This document shows positions 16,892-25,312 of a stretch of DNA of 64,000 bases, piece by piece; positions within the stretch are counted from its first letter, which is position 1, and each line of letters starts with the position of its first letter. The stretch spans positions 8,274,501-8,338,500 of the forward strand of contig NZ_JACHMS010000001.1 in the NCBI RefSeq assembly GCF_014205055.1, given 5' to 3'. Both the position numbers and the translations under genes were made by a program. Source of the DNA: Streptomyces luteogriseus. GTDB taxonomy: Bacteria; Actinomycetota; Actinomycetes; Streptomycetales; Streptomycetaceae. The notes beneath the pieces are model-generated. The model was not told the DNA's origin. It did no database searches and saw nothing but the letters and a program-made list of their open reading frames with translations.

Positions 16892-18466
16892 CTAGAGGGG
16901 GATGTTGCCGTGCCGGCGCTCCGGCATCGGGGCGCGTTTGCCGCGCAGTGCGCGCAGGGCGCGGCAGATCTGCTCGCGCGTCTCGCGCGGCGCGATGACG
17001 GCGTCGACGTAGCCGCGCTCGGCGGCGAGGTACGGGGTGCCGTGGGTGCGTTCGTATGCGGCGAGGAGGTCGGCGCGCAGCGCCTGGGGGTCGTCGGACG
17101 CGGCGAGTTCACGCCGGTGCAGGACACCCACGGCCCCCTCGGCGCCCATGACGGCGATCCGCGCGGTGGGCCAGGCGAGGTTGACGTCGGCGCCCAGGTG
17201 CTTGGATCCCATCACCGCGTAGCCGCCGCCGTACGCCTTGCGCACCACGACCGTGACCTTGGGGACGGTGGCCTCGGCGTAGGCGTACAGCAGTTTCGCG
17301 CCGCGCCGGATGATCCCGGCCTGCTCCTGCCGCACCCCGGACAGATAGCCGGGCACGTCGGCGAAGGTCAGTAGCGGGATGCCGAACGCGTCGCAGAACC
17401 GGACGAACCGCGCGGCCTTCTCGGACGCGTCGATGTCGAGGACCCCGGCGGCGTGCAGCGGCTGGTTGGCGACAACGCCCACCGAACGGCCCTCGACGCG
17501 GGCCAGGGCGCAGATGATGTTCGGCGCGAACAGCTCCTGCACCGCCAGCAGTTCACCGTCGTCGACGACCGCGTGCAGGATGTCCCGCATGTCGTAGGCC
17601 TCGCCGAGCCGGTCCGGGACGATCTCGTCGAGTCCGTCCCCGGCCGGGGCGGGCCCGGGGGCGTATTCCGGGGGCCGTTCCAGGTTGTTGGCCGGCAGGT
17701 ACGACAGCAGGTCGCGCACGGTGTCGAGGGCGTCCTCCTCGTCGGCGGCCAGGAAGTGGGCGTTGCCGTTGACCGTGTTGCTGGTGCGGGCGCCGCCCAG
17801 TTCCTCGGCGGTGGTGCGCTCGCCCGTGACCGTCTCGATGACGTCGGGGCCGGTGACGAACATGTGCGAGGCGCCGTCCACCATCACCGTGAAGTCGGTG
17901 ATCGCCGGCGAGTAGGCGGCACCGCCCGCGCACGGACCTAGGACGACGGAGATCTGCGGGATCACCCCCGATGCCTTGACGTTGCGCCGGACCAGTTCGG
18001 CGTAGAGCGCGAGGGCGGCGACACCCTCCTGGATCCGGGCACCGCCGGAGTCGTTCAGGCCGATCACCGGGCAGCCCGTCTTCAGGGCCAGCTCCATCAG
18101 GGCGACGGTCTTCTCACCGAAGGCCTCGCCCATGCTGCCGCCGAACACGGTGGAGTCCTGGGCGAACACGCACACCGGGCGGCCGTCGACCGTGCCGTAC
18201 CCGGTGACCACGCCGTCGCCGTAGGGGCGGCGGGCGTCGGGCCCGGCGGGCCGGGCCCGCACGAACAGACCGGTCTCGGTGAAGGAGTCCTTGTCCACCA
18301 GCCGTTCGATCCGCTCCCGGGCCGAGAACTCCCCGCGTCTGCGCGGACCGCCCGGAGCCACCGCCCGCTCCCGGCGGTGCTCCAGGCCGGCGACGCGCTC
18401 CGCGGTGTCTCCGGGCGGGTGCGTGGCCGTCTCCCCCGGACCGGATGCTGTCACCTCTGTGCTCAC
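16892..18466 (-). CDS. acyl-CoA carboxylase carboxyltransferase subunit (AccD4/PccB-like)
   Basis: 524-residue beta subunit of a biotin-dependent acyl-CoA carboxylase. With an AccA-type alpha subunit (not in the window) it makes alpha-carboxyacyl-CoA. Visible motifs are SARERIERLVDKDSF, GLNDSGGARIQEGV (first oxyanion Gly-Gly), GPCAGGAAYSPA, FADVPGYLSGVRQE (second acyl-CoA site), KVTVVVRKAYGGGYAVM and the closing GNIPL. GTG at 18466 follows GGAGG at 5 bases; upstream codons lack a site. It is the first gene of the carboxylase-FAAL-PKS-esterase operon, so the product is probably the PKS extender, as with AccD4 and Pks13 in mycobacteria. A housekeeping propionyl-CoA carboxylase role cannot be excluded. 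The 253-base gap to the divergent reductase holds both promoters. Confidence 0.9.
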   Translation of the reverse strand: MSTEVTASGPGETATHPPGDTAERVAGLEHRRERAVAPGGPRRRGEFSARERIERLVDKDSFTETGLFVRARPAGPDARRPYGDGVVTGYGTVDGRPVCVFAQDSTVFGGSMGEAFGEKTVALMELALKTGCPVIGLNDSGGARIQEGVAALALYAELVRRNVKASGVIPQISVVLGPCAGGAAYSPAITDFTVMVDGASHMFVTGPDVIETVTGERTTAEELGGARTSNTVNGNAHFLAADEEDALDTVRDLLSYLPANNLERPPEYAPGPAPAGDGLDEIVPDRLGEAYDMRDILHAVVDDGELLAVQELFAPNIICALARVEGRSVGVVANQPLHAAGVLDIDASEKAARFVRFCDAFGIPLLTFADVPGYLSGVRQEQAGIIRRGAKLLYAYAEATVPKVTVVVRKAYGGGYAVMGSKHLGADVNLAWPTARIAVMGAEGAVGVLHRRELAASDDPQALRADLLAAYERTHGTPYLAAERGYVDAVIAPRETREQICRALRALRGKRAPMPERRHGNIPL

Positions 18467-18719
18467 AACCACCTCCGAAGTGGTTCTCGAATATGGCAGC
18501 GAGGCGGAGGAATGCCCTACGGATCGCCGGTCTGTGTGGGGGAGGTGAGTCCTCGGGCGCGGGGTTTCATCCAGGTGTGACAAGGGGGCCTCCGTGGGCC
18601 GGGCGCGATTCAGCGGTCCGAGTGCTGAATGCGTTCTCCTTCTTCTATTGGACCCCCGGCCGCGCGGCGTCCAGGCTGGAGTGCACCATCGCCCGACAGC
18701 CGGAAGGGGTCACGAACCC

Positions 18720-19577
18720 ATGCACACCCGCCGCATCGGTGACGTCGAGGTCAGCGCGATCGGCCTGGGCGCGATGCCCATGTCCATCGAAGGACGACCG
18801 GACGAGGACCGCTCCCTCGCCACCCTGCACGCCGCTCTCGATGCCGGAGTGACCCTGATCGACACCGCGGACGCGTACCACCGCGACGCCGACGAGGTCG
18901 GACACAACGAGACCTTGATCGCCAAGGCCCTCGCCTCACACGACCGCGGCGGCGACGTCCTGGTCGCGACCAAGGGCGGCCACCTCCGTCCCGGGGACGG
19001 GAGCTGGACGCTCGACGGCACTCCCCGCCACCTCAAGGCGGCCTGCGAGGATTCCCTGCGCCGGCTCGGCGTCGAGGCCATCGGCCTCTACCAGTTCCAC
19101 CGCCCCGACCCGCGCGTCCCCTACGCCGAGTCCGTCGGCGCGGTCCGCGACCTGCTGGACGAGGGCAAGATCCGCATGGCCGGCATCTCGAACGCGAACC
19201 CCGAGCAGATCCGGCAGGCCGGCGAGATCCTCGGCGGGCGCCTGGTCTCCGTACAGAACCAGTTCTCCCCGGCCTTCCGCTCCAGCGAGCCGGAACTGCG
19301 CCTGTGCGACGAACTCGGGATCGCCTTCCTGCCCTGGAGCCCCCTCGGCGGGATCTCGAAGGCGGGTGAACTCGGCTCGGGTCACGCCGCCTTCGCCCGC
19401 ATCGCCGAGGCGCACGGGGTGAGCCCGCAGCGCGTGTGCCTGGCCTGGATGCTCGCCAAGTCGCCGGTCGTCGTCCCGATCCCGGGCGCGAGCCGGCCCG
19501 AGACGATCCGCGACTCGCTCGCCGCCACCGATCTCGTCCTGACGGCGGACGAACTGGCGGAGCTGGACGCCGCCTGA
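18720..19577 (+). CDS. aldo/keto reductase
   Basis: 285-residue NADPH-dependent reductase barrel. It has EVSAIGLGAMPMSIEG, the catalytic LIDTADAYHRDADEVGHNE, VATKGGHLRPGDG (catalytic Lys), YQFHRPDPRVPY, SVQNQFSPAFR and the cofactor end VVVPIPGASRPETIRDSL. ATG at 18720 has GGAAGGGG about 10 bases upstream; an in-frame extension from 18594 has none. It is divergent from accD across 253 bases and followed by a hairpin. It may be unrelated to the carboxylase operon. It is, however, the nearest candidate for reducing a beta-keto product, since the PKS has no ketoreductase domain. Confidence 0.92.
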   Translation: MHTRRIGDVEVSAIGLGAMPMSIEGRPDEDRSLATLHAALDAGVTLIDTADAYHRDADEVGHNETLIAKALASHDRGGDVLVATKGGHLRPGDGSWTLDGTPRHLKAACEDSLRRLGVEAIGLYQFHRPDPRVPYAESVGAVRDLLDEGKIRMAGISNANPEQIRQAGEILGGRLVSVQNQFSPAFRSSEPELRLCDELGIAFLPWSPLGGISKAGELGSGHAAFARIAEAHGVSPQRVCLAWMLAKSPVVVPIPGASRPETIRDSLAATDLVLTADELAELDAA

Positions 19578-19587
19578 GCAGACCACG

Positions 19588-19621
19588 AGACCCGGGGACG
19601 GCCGCACGCCGCCCCGGGTCT
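19588..19621. terminator. hairpin terminator after aldo/keto reductase
   Basis: AGACCCGGGG (19588-19597) pairs with CCCCGGGTCT (19612-19621), starting 11 bases after the reductase stop. Confidence 0.75.
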
Positions 19622-19684
19622 TCTGGTGCACACGACCAAGCACGCGCCCGCCCCGCGCACCGGCAACCCGGGAGGACACCACCG

Positions 19685-21012
19685 ATGGCATCGCCGTGGG
19701 AGAGACCGCTCGACCACCGCTGCCGGGGCGAGCACCCGGTCCGCACCCTCGCCTGTCTGTTGCGCGCGGACCGGCGGCGGCTCCTCGCCGCCGTCGCCGT
19801 CTTCACCGTCAAGCACAGCCCCGTCTGGCTGCTGCCACTGATCACCGCGTCCATCATCGACACCGTCGTCCAGCACCAGCCGGTCAGCCGCCTGTGGGCC
19901 AGCACCGGCCATCCTGTTCATCCTGCTGATCAACTACCCGCTGCACGTGCTGTACGTACGGCTCCTCTACGGCAGCGTCCGCCGCATGGGGACCACCCTG
20001 CGCTCCGCCCTGTGCACCCGCATGCAGCAGCTCTCCATCGGCTACCACTCCCGTGTCAGTGCCGGCGTGCTCCAGGCCAAGGGTCGTGCGGGACGTGGAG
20101 ACGGTCGAGCAGATGGTCCAGCAGACCGCCGAAACCGGCCGCATGAACGGCACCCTGAACCGGCTGCTCACCTCGGGCCTGCGCCTCGACCTCGTCAACG
20201 GCCGGTTCGGATCGCTGGCCTGGGTCGTCCTCAACGTCGTCGGCGTGCTGGTCCTGGCCGGTGCGGCACTCCTGTCGTACCACGGCGTGTGGGGCGTCAC
20301 CGCCGGCGACGTCGTGATGCTCAGCGCCTTCCTGACCACCCTCACCAACTCCACGACAACGTTGGCGGGCCTCGCCCCGGTCATCACCAAGGGCCTGGAG
20401 TCCGTCCGTTCGGTGGGCGAGGTCCTCCAGGCCCCCGAACTGGAGGACAACGAGGGCAAGGCCGAACTGACCGCCCTGCGCGGGGCCGTCACCTTCGAGC
20501 AGGTCGACTACGCCTACGGGACCGACGGGCGCACCGCCGTACGGGACTTCACCCTCGATGTCGCGCCGGGCGAGACCGTCGCCCTCGTGGGCGCGTCCGG
20601 CGCGGGCAAGTCCACCGTCCTCAACCTCGTCATCGGCTTCATCCGGCCCACCTCGGGCCGGCTGCTGCTCGACGGCGCCGACATGAACGCCCTCGACCTG
20701 CGCACCTACCGCCGCTTCCTGTCGGTGGTGCCGCAGGAGTCGGTCCTCGTCGACGGCACGATCCGCGAGAACGTCGCCTACGGAATGGACGATGCCGACG
20801 AGGAGACGGTACGGGCGGCCCTGCGGCCGGCACTGGTCCGGCTGCTGCACGGGCGCACCACGTTCGTCGTGGCGCACCGGCTGTCCACCGTCCAGGGCGC
20901 CGACCGGATCGTGGTGATGGGTGACGGCCGGGTCGAGGAGATCGGCACACACGAGGAGCTCCTGCACCGGGGTGGGGTCTACGCGGCCCTGCACAGCGGT
21001 CAGATCGCCTAA
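19685..21012 (+). pseudogene. decayed ABC transporter (membrane domain plus ATPase)
   Basis: Remnant of a fused permease/ATPase exporter, originally about 590 residues. It starts MASPWERPLDHRCRGE in one frame. It shifts frame near 19910 (continuing LFILLINYPLHVLYVRLL) and again near 20083 (continuing VVRDVETVEQMVQQTAETG). Part of the membrane domain is missing after TAETG, where RMNGTLNRLL follows directly. The ATPase keeps Walker A (GASGAGKST) and the Q-loop (VVPQES), but the sequence jumps from EETVRAALR to PALVRLLHGRTTFVVAHRLS. The LSGGQ signature and Walker B are therefore gone, while the H-loop remains. Two frameshifts plus two internal deletions make it non-functional. Confidence 0.88.
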
Positions 21013-21123
21013 GACCGGTCGCATTCGATCACTTCTCGTCAAATCTGACCCAGGTGAGAAAATCGTGTGAATGTTTCCGCGTGGTTCGGGCATACGCAGC
21101 GAAAACAGAGAGAGGGGCGCTAC

Positions 21124-21375
21124 GTGCTTGTACCGGACCGGAAGATCGTCAGGGAGTTGCTGACGCGGTACGCGTCGCTGAGGATCGCTCAGTCGGAGAG
21201 GCACGTGCCGACGGCGGCACGCGAACTGGAGGACGTCAGCTACACGCTGTGCGTGATGATGGGGACGTCCGACATCAGTGACGCCATCGCGAAGGCCGAT
21301 GTCCTGCTGCTCACCGAAGAGCGGCGTGACGCCGCCGACGCGGGCGGGGAGAACGGCCTGACGCTGGTCGGCTGA
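21124..21375 (+). CDS. DUF5133 family protein
   Basis: 83-residue small soluble protein of a Streptomyces-typical family: VLVPDRKIVRELLTRYASLR, ARELEDVSYTLCVMMGTSD and a short acidic tail. Function is unknown; members are often found near regulatory genes. GTG at 21124 is chosen because the family begins (M/V)LVPD and GAGAGGGGC precedes it. An in-frame ATG at 21067 would add 19 residues unlike the family. It lies about 110 bases after the dead ABC transporter and ends at a strong bidirectional hairpin. Confidence 0.85.
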   Translation: MLVPDRKIVRELLTRYASLRIAQSERHVPTAARELEDVSYTLCVMMGTSDISDAIAKADVLLLTEERRDAADAGGENGLTLVG

Positions 21376-21408
21376 CGGATCTGAGGCCCGGCAGGGACCG
21401 GGCAGTGC

Positions 21409-21442
21409 GCCTCGGCGGCCCCTAGGAAGGGGCCGCCGAGGC
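21409..21442. terminator. bidirectional hairpin overlapping the 3' end of the GlxA-type gene
   Basis: A perfect 14-bp stem (21409-21422 with 21429-21442) has a TAGGAA loop. The right arm lies inside the last codons and the stop codon of the minus-strand regulator gene, and the left arm lies 33 bases after the DUF5133 stop. Confidence 0.8.
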
Positions 21443-22393
21443 GTCTCTCCGCCCGTGGAACGCCGTCCGGTAGGCGTACGGCGTGGTGCCCACCACCTTG
21501 CGGAACCGCTCCCGGAACGCGGTCGGCGAGCCGAACCCGGCCTGGCGCGCGATCCGTTCGACGGAGTGGTCGGAGCTCTCCAGCAGGTACTGGGCGCGCC
21601 GCACCCGCGCCCGCAGCAGCCACTGCAGCGGCGTGGTGCCGGTCTGCTCGCGGAAACGCCGGCTGAAGGTCCGCTCGCTCATCCCCGCCCGTGCGGCCAG
21701 CGCACCCAGTGTCACCTCGTGCGCGAGGTTGTCCTCGATCCACTCCAGCAGGGGTTCCAGAGCCGAACCCCGCGGCACCGGCGGATGCTCGTGCACGATG
21801 AACTGGGCCTGCCCGCCCTCGCGTTCCAGCGGCATGACCGACATCCGGGCGATGTTGGCGGCGACGGCCGATCCCAGGTCGCGGCGGATCATGTGCAGAC
21901 ACAGATCCAGCGCGGCGGCGGCCCCGGCCGAGGTGAGGATCTGCCCGTTGTCGACGTACAGCACGTCCGGCTCGACCTCGACCCGCGGGAAACGGCGGGC
22001 CAGTTCGCCGGCGGCCACCCAGTGCGTGGTGGCGCGCAGGCCGTCCAGCAGCCCCGCCTCCGCCAGGACGAAGGCGCCGACGCACACCGACGCGATCCGG
22101 GTCCCGGCCTCGGCCGCCTCCCGCAGGGCCGCCAGCACGCGTGCGGACGGCGGTGCGGCGTCGGGGGAGCAGCCGGGCACGATGACGGTGTCCGCCTCGG
22201 CCAGCGCGTCCAGCCCCCGCTCGATCCGCAGGGTGAAGCCGCCGTCCGCGCGCACCTCGGGCGTCTCGGCGCACAGCCGCACCCGGTAGGCGGGCCTCCC
22301 GTCCGGCAGATGTGTCCAGGCGAACGTCTGCTGGGGCGCCGCCATGTCGAACGGCACCACGTGATCGAGAACCAGGATCGCCACGGAGTGCAT
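21422..22393 (-). CDS. GlxA family transcriptional regulator (DJ-1/PfpI domain plus AraC HTH)
   Basis: 323 residues. The N-terminal DJ-1/PfpI amidotransferase-like domain runs from VAILVLDHVVPFDMAAP through VIVPGCSPDA and SVCVGAFVLAEAGLLDG (the nucleophile-elbow Cys is kept). The C-terminal AraC double helix-turn-helix has LAARAGMSERTFSRRFREQ and VERIARQAGFGSPTAFRERF. ATG at 22393 gives the usual family start (HSVAILVLDHVV). It is divergent from the membrane-protein gene at 22577, a likely target across the 183-base gap. The ligand is unknown. A paralogue sits at 52441. Confidence 0.9.
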   Translation of the reverse strand: MHSVAILVLDHVVPFDMAAPQQTFAWTHLPDGRPAYRVRLCAETPEVRADGGFTLRIERGLDALAEADTVIVPGCSPDAAPPSARVLAALREAAEAGTRIASVCVGAFVLAEAGLLDGLRATTHWVAAGELARRFPRVEVEPDVLYVDNGQILTSAGAAAALDLCLHMIRRDLGSAVAANIARMSVMPLEREGGQAQFIVHEHPPVPRGSALEPLLEWIEDNLAHEVTLGALAARAGMSERTFSRRFREQTGTTPLQWLLRARVRRAQYLLESSDHSVERIARQAGFGSPTAFRERFRKVVGTTPYAYRTAFHGRRDASAAPS

Positions 22394-22576
22394 GACCGCC
22401 ACCCTAGGCGGCTTCCCGCCAACCCCGTGACGTGGGGACAGCGGCGGTCCTGAAGAGATGAGCCAGGTTGGGCGAGGTGGCGAGAACCCGTTGGAAGATG
22501 TCGTTCCAGCCCATGGGCGCGTCCGCGGGGGCGTCCTAGCGTGGGCCCGTCGACCGCATTCACGGAAAGAGCCCCG

Positions 22577-23029
22577 GTGACCAAGATCCTGCTGTCCCTC
22601 CATGTCCTGGCCGCCATCGTCGCCGTCGGTCCCGTGACCGTCGCGGCCAGTATGTTCCCGCCCGCCGCGCGACGTTGGACGGCCTCGGACGGCATCGGCA
22701 CTCCGGCGCTCCTGCACCGCATCTGCCGCGTCTACGCCGGTGTCGGGCTGACCGTCCCGGCCCTGGGGTTCGCCACCGCGGCCGCGATGGGCGTCCTCGG
22801 CAGCGGATGGCTCATCACCTCCATCGCCCTGACCGCCGCGGCCGCCGGCGTCCTGGTGGCCTTCGTCCTGCCCCGCCAGGAGGAACTCCTCGACCGGCTG
22901 AAGGACGAGCGGGCCCCCGACCACCGGGACACCGTGCAACTCGCCATGTTCACCGGCATCTTCAACCTGCTGTGGGCCACGGTCACCGTCCTGATGATCG
23001 TCCGGCCGGGTTCCACGACGGGAGCCTGA
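22577..23029 (+). CDS. DUF2269-like integral membrane protein
   Basis: 150 residues with four predicted membrane helices: LLSLHVLAAIVAVGPVTVAAS, VGLTVPALGFATAAAMGVL, LITSIALTAAAAGVLVAFVL and IFNLLWATVTVLMIV. The LHVLAAI...GP opening is typical of DUF2269 proteins. GTG at 22577 has GGAAAGAG at a suitable distance. It is divergent from a GlxA-type regulator that may control it. No biochemical role can be assigned. Confidence 0.78.
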   Translation: MTKILLSLHVLAAIVAVGPVTVAASMFPPAARRWTASDGIGTPALLHRICRVYAGVGLTVPALGFATAAAMGVLGSGWLITSIALTAAAAGVLVAFVLPRQEELLDRLKDERAPDHRDTVQLAMFTGIFNLLWATVTVLMIVRPGSTTGA

Positions 23030-23169
23030 GCACGCCCCGCCCCCGCCTGTCACGGATGTCCGGTCTGCGTCAAGTCATCCCAAGGAATTCACACTCCGGG
23101 ACATCACGCCGCCTACACTCGCAGTCTCGCCCCATCACGGGGCCGACGAGCAGAAAGGCGCGTTGACGG

Positions 23170-23394
23170 GTGTTCCAGGATTCCCCCATCTACGACCGAC
23201 TCATCGCGGAGCGCGGCGACGTACCCGCACAGGTGCGCCGCGAGGCCGAACGTGTGAGCAGGGAACTGGAGCTGGTCATGCGGCCCTCACAGTCCCTCGG
23301 CTACGACCGTCCGCACTCCGGCTACGACCGTCCGCACTCCCCGGGCACGGGCTGGCAGCGCGCGGGCATGCTCCCCGGCCCGCGCCCGCAGTGA
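23170..23394 (+). CDS. small hypothetical protein with tandem GYDRPHS repeat
   Basis: 74 residues: FQDSPIYDRLIAERGDVPAQ, a helical EAERVSRELELVM, then two copies of GYDRPHS and a Gly/Pro tail. GTG at 23170 has AGAAAGGCG about 10 bases upstream. I do not recognise a family. It is convergent with the ATP-grasp gene, separated only by a hairpin, and belongs to the same small island as the RiPP pair. A role as a second substrate or partner is a guess. It has no signal peptide and no membrane helix. Confidence 0.65.
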   Translation: MFQDSPIYDRLIAERGDVPAQVRREAERVSRELELVMRPSQSLGYDRPHSGYDRPHSPGTGWQRAGMLPGPRPQ

Positions 23395-23403
23395 ACGACA
23401 GGG

Positions 23404-23426
23404 CGGGCCCGGGACCGCCGGGCCCG
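23404..23426. terminator. bidirectional hairpin between small ORF and tgmB
   Basis: CGGGCCCGG (23404-23412) pairs with CCGGGCCCG (23418-23426) in the 37-base gap between convergent genes. Confidence 0.65.
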
Positions 23427-23431
23427 GGTGC

Positions 23432-24415
23432 TCAACGGACCGTGGTGTCGGAACCGTTGACATGGGACGGCTGGACCGGCACCGGCCGGGCCAGCCACTC
23501 GGCGATGGTCCGCGCGATCGGCTGACCCGTCTCCACCTCGACGAACCCGAACTGCCCCGACTGGTTGCACTCCAGGAACCACCAGGTCCCGTCGGAGTCC
23601 TCCACGAAGTCGAAAGCGCCGTAGGCCAGTCCGGCCTCCCGCAGATAGGACAACACACCGGGCGCGATGCGGGACGGCACGTCGACCGGGAGCCACGGCG
23701 AGCCGGGCGCGGCGAACCGCACGTCGACCTCGTCCGGGTCCGCGTCGTCCGCGGTCGCCTTGCGGGCGGCCAGCATCCGCTCGCCCACGACGGTGAGCCG
23801 GACGTCGGCCCGCTTGGTGATCCGCCGCTGCAGCAGCGTCGGCCCGAACGCGACGGCCGAGAAGTCCGCGTCCGGCGCGACCCGGCTGGTCGGCACGGCC
23901 CGCGGCGGGTCCTGCGGATGCGCGCCCGACACCGGCTTGACCACCAGCTCCGGGTAACGCTCCGCGAACTCGCGGGCGGCGCGCGGGAAGGTCGTGATCA
24001 GCGTCGCGGGCACGGGCAGGCCGCATCTCTGGGCGAGACGCAGCTGCCACGGCTTGTGCCGGGCCCGGCGCGCCGCGTCGGGGTCGTTCATCCAGCGCAC
24101 GCCCGAGCTGCGCAGCATGCCGTAGAGCGCCTGGGCGGCCTCCTCGGTCAGCCACGCGGAAGGCTGGGCCGCCCGCGCGGCCGGGACGCCGGGCCGGCGC
24201 ACCCACACGGACCGGAGCCCCCCGATGCTCACCAGCCGCCCCCCGGCGGACAGATGCCCGCGGAACCGGCCGTGCACATACTCCCCCGAGAGCGCGACTC
24301 CACCGGTCAGATCCGCGGGATCGACCCGGACCACAGGAACCCCCGTCGCGTTCAGGTGTACGACCACCATGTCCGCGGTGACGTCCTCCTCGCAGGTGAG
24401 GATCAGTACGGTCAT
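23432..24415 (-). CDS. tgmB: ATP-grasp ribosomal peptide maturase (SAV_5884-type)
   Basis: 327-residue ATP-grasp ligase of the graspetide class. Such enzymes phosphorylate Asp/Glu side chains of a precursor peptide and close omega-ester or amide links to Thr/Ser/Lys. It begins TVLILTCEEDVTADMVVVHLN. It has SVWVRRPG, the substrate/ATP loop MNDPDAARRARHKPWQLRLA, VVKPVSGAHP (ATP-binding Lys), LLQRRITKRADVRLTVVG and the metal-binding end AFDFVEDSDGTWWFLECNQSGQF. The gene starts 16 bases after its presumed precursor gene. The methyltransferase that often completes this system is not adjacent. Confidence 0.92.
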   Translation of the reverse strand: MTVLILTCEEDVTADMVVVHLNATGVPVVRVDPADLTGGVALSGEYVHGRFRGHLSAGGRLVSIGGLRSVWVRRPGVPAARAAQPSAWLTEEAAQALYGMLRSSGVRWMNDPDAARRARHKPWQLRLAQRCGLPVPATLITTFPRAAREFAERYPELVVKPVSGAHPQDPPRAVPTSRVAPDADFSAVAFGPTLLQRRITKRADVRLTVVGERMLAARKATADDADPDEVDVRFAAPGSPWLPVDVPSRIAPGVLSYLREAGLAYGAFDFVEDSDGTWWFLECNQSGQFGFVEVETGQPIARTIAEWLARPVPVQPSHVNGSDTTVR

Positions 24416-24431
24416 CGTCGGCGGCCCGAGG

Positions 24432-24623
24432 TCAGTCGTCGAAGTGCGTCTTGGAGCCGGCGGTGGACGTCGTGGTGCCGAACTCTCTCAACAGGGCGAA
24501 GTCTGAGGCCGCGACCCGTCCGTCGCGGAGTACGTTCAACTGCAGTCCGGCGTCGTACACGTACGGAATGGCAGCTTCCAACTCCACTGCCGGGCGCGCG
24601 TAGTTGAGCGCGAACGGTTGCAT
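24432..24623 (-). CDS. tgmA: putative ATP-grasp-modified RiPP precursor
   Basis: 63-residue precursor. The leader reads MQPFALNYARPAVE...PYVYDAGLQLNVLRDGRVA, typical of grasp-target RiPPs. The core is rich in Thr/Ser ester donors followed by acidic acceptors (FGTTTSTAGSKTHFDD). The peptide is presumably cyclised by the ligase encoded immediately downstream and released by proteolysis. GAGGGAGAG precedes the ATG at 24623. The promoter must lie in the 119-base gap to 24743. No transporter or protease gene is nearby. The ester topology cannot be read from sequence. Confidence 0.92.
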   Translation of the reverse strand: MQPFALNYARPAVELEAAIPYVYDAGLQLNVLRDGRVAASDFALLREFGTTTSTAGSKTHFDD

Positions 24624-24742
24624 CGTCTCTCCCTCGTCGGTACTGCGCCGATCAGGCGAGGGCCCGGGGGCGCGGCCGCCCGGTCCGCCGACCTGTTTCG
24701 GCTTCCAGAGACTTATACGAATCGAACGGGTGGTTGGTTTCC

Positions 24743-25066
24743 TTACTTTCCGTAGTCATCGGCCAGTTGCCGGTCCGGCCGGTGTGCCGTACTGCGCTCC
24801 CGTTCGCCGAGGGAGCCGCGGACAGTGCGCAGAGCGAGCAGCAGGACGCCGATGTCGTCCAGGTAGACCGGGTCGGGCAGCAGGTCGACGGGCAGCACGA
24901 GATAGAGCACCGCGCCCCAGAAGACCCAGCGCGGGCCGGTGGGCAGTCCCGCGCGCCGCAGATCGCGGCGCGTGCGGACCAGCCGCACCAGGACCACGAC
25001 GGCGAAGACGAGGACGAAGGCCGCGAGAACCGCGGCCAGGATGATCACCTTTGTGGTCGTATCCAC
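24743..25066 (-). CDS. DUF1232 (YkvA-like) membrane protein
   Basis: 107 residues. An N-terminal helix (VIILAAVLAAFVLVFAVVVL) is followed by a charged segment, then the DUF1232 core RWVFWGAVLYLVLPVDLLPD with PVYLDDIGVLLLAL and a hydrophilic tail. Function of the family is unknown. GTG at 25066 follows GGAGGAGGG, a strong site; in-frame upstream starts lack it. It sits upstream of the RiPP genes on the same strand but with its own spacing. Confidence 0.82.
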   Translation of the reverse strand: MDTTTKVIILAAVLAAFVLVFAVVVLVRLVRTRRDLRRAGLPTGPRWVFWGAVLYLVLPVDLLPDPVYLDDIGVLLLALRTVRGSLGERERSTAHRPDRQLADDYGK

Positions 25067-25312
25067 GGGTTGCCCTCCTCCTGGCATGCCGCGACACGGG
25101 GTGTCCTTAGCTGGATTCCCGTTTCCGGCGGCTGTATTGCGGCCGACGCCCGACATGTCGGCGAGTCGGTGCATTTTCCGTACGGGTGGTCATCCCGCCG
25201 GCTCACCCGAGTGGCACGGGGTGACGGGGGCGCCTAGTAATGGTCAGCGTAACGTCGCTCGTCCCACGACGGGGGGCGCAGGAGCGGCCGCACTCTTCCC
25301 ACGGAGGCGAGT

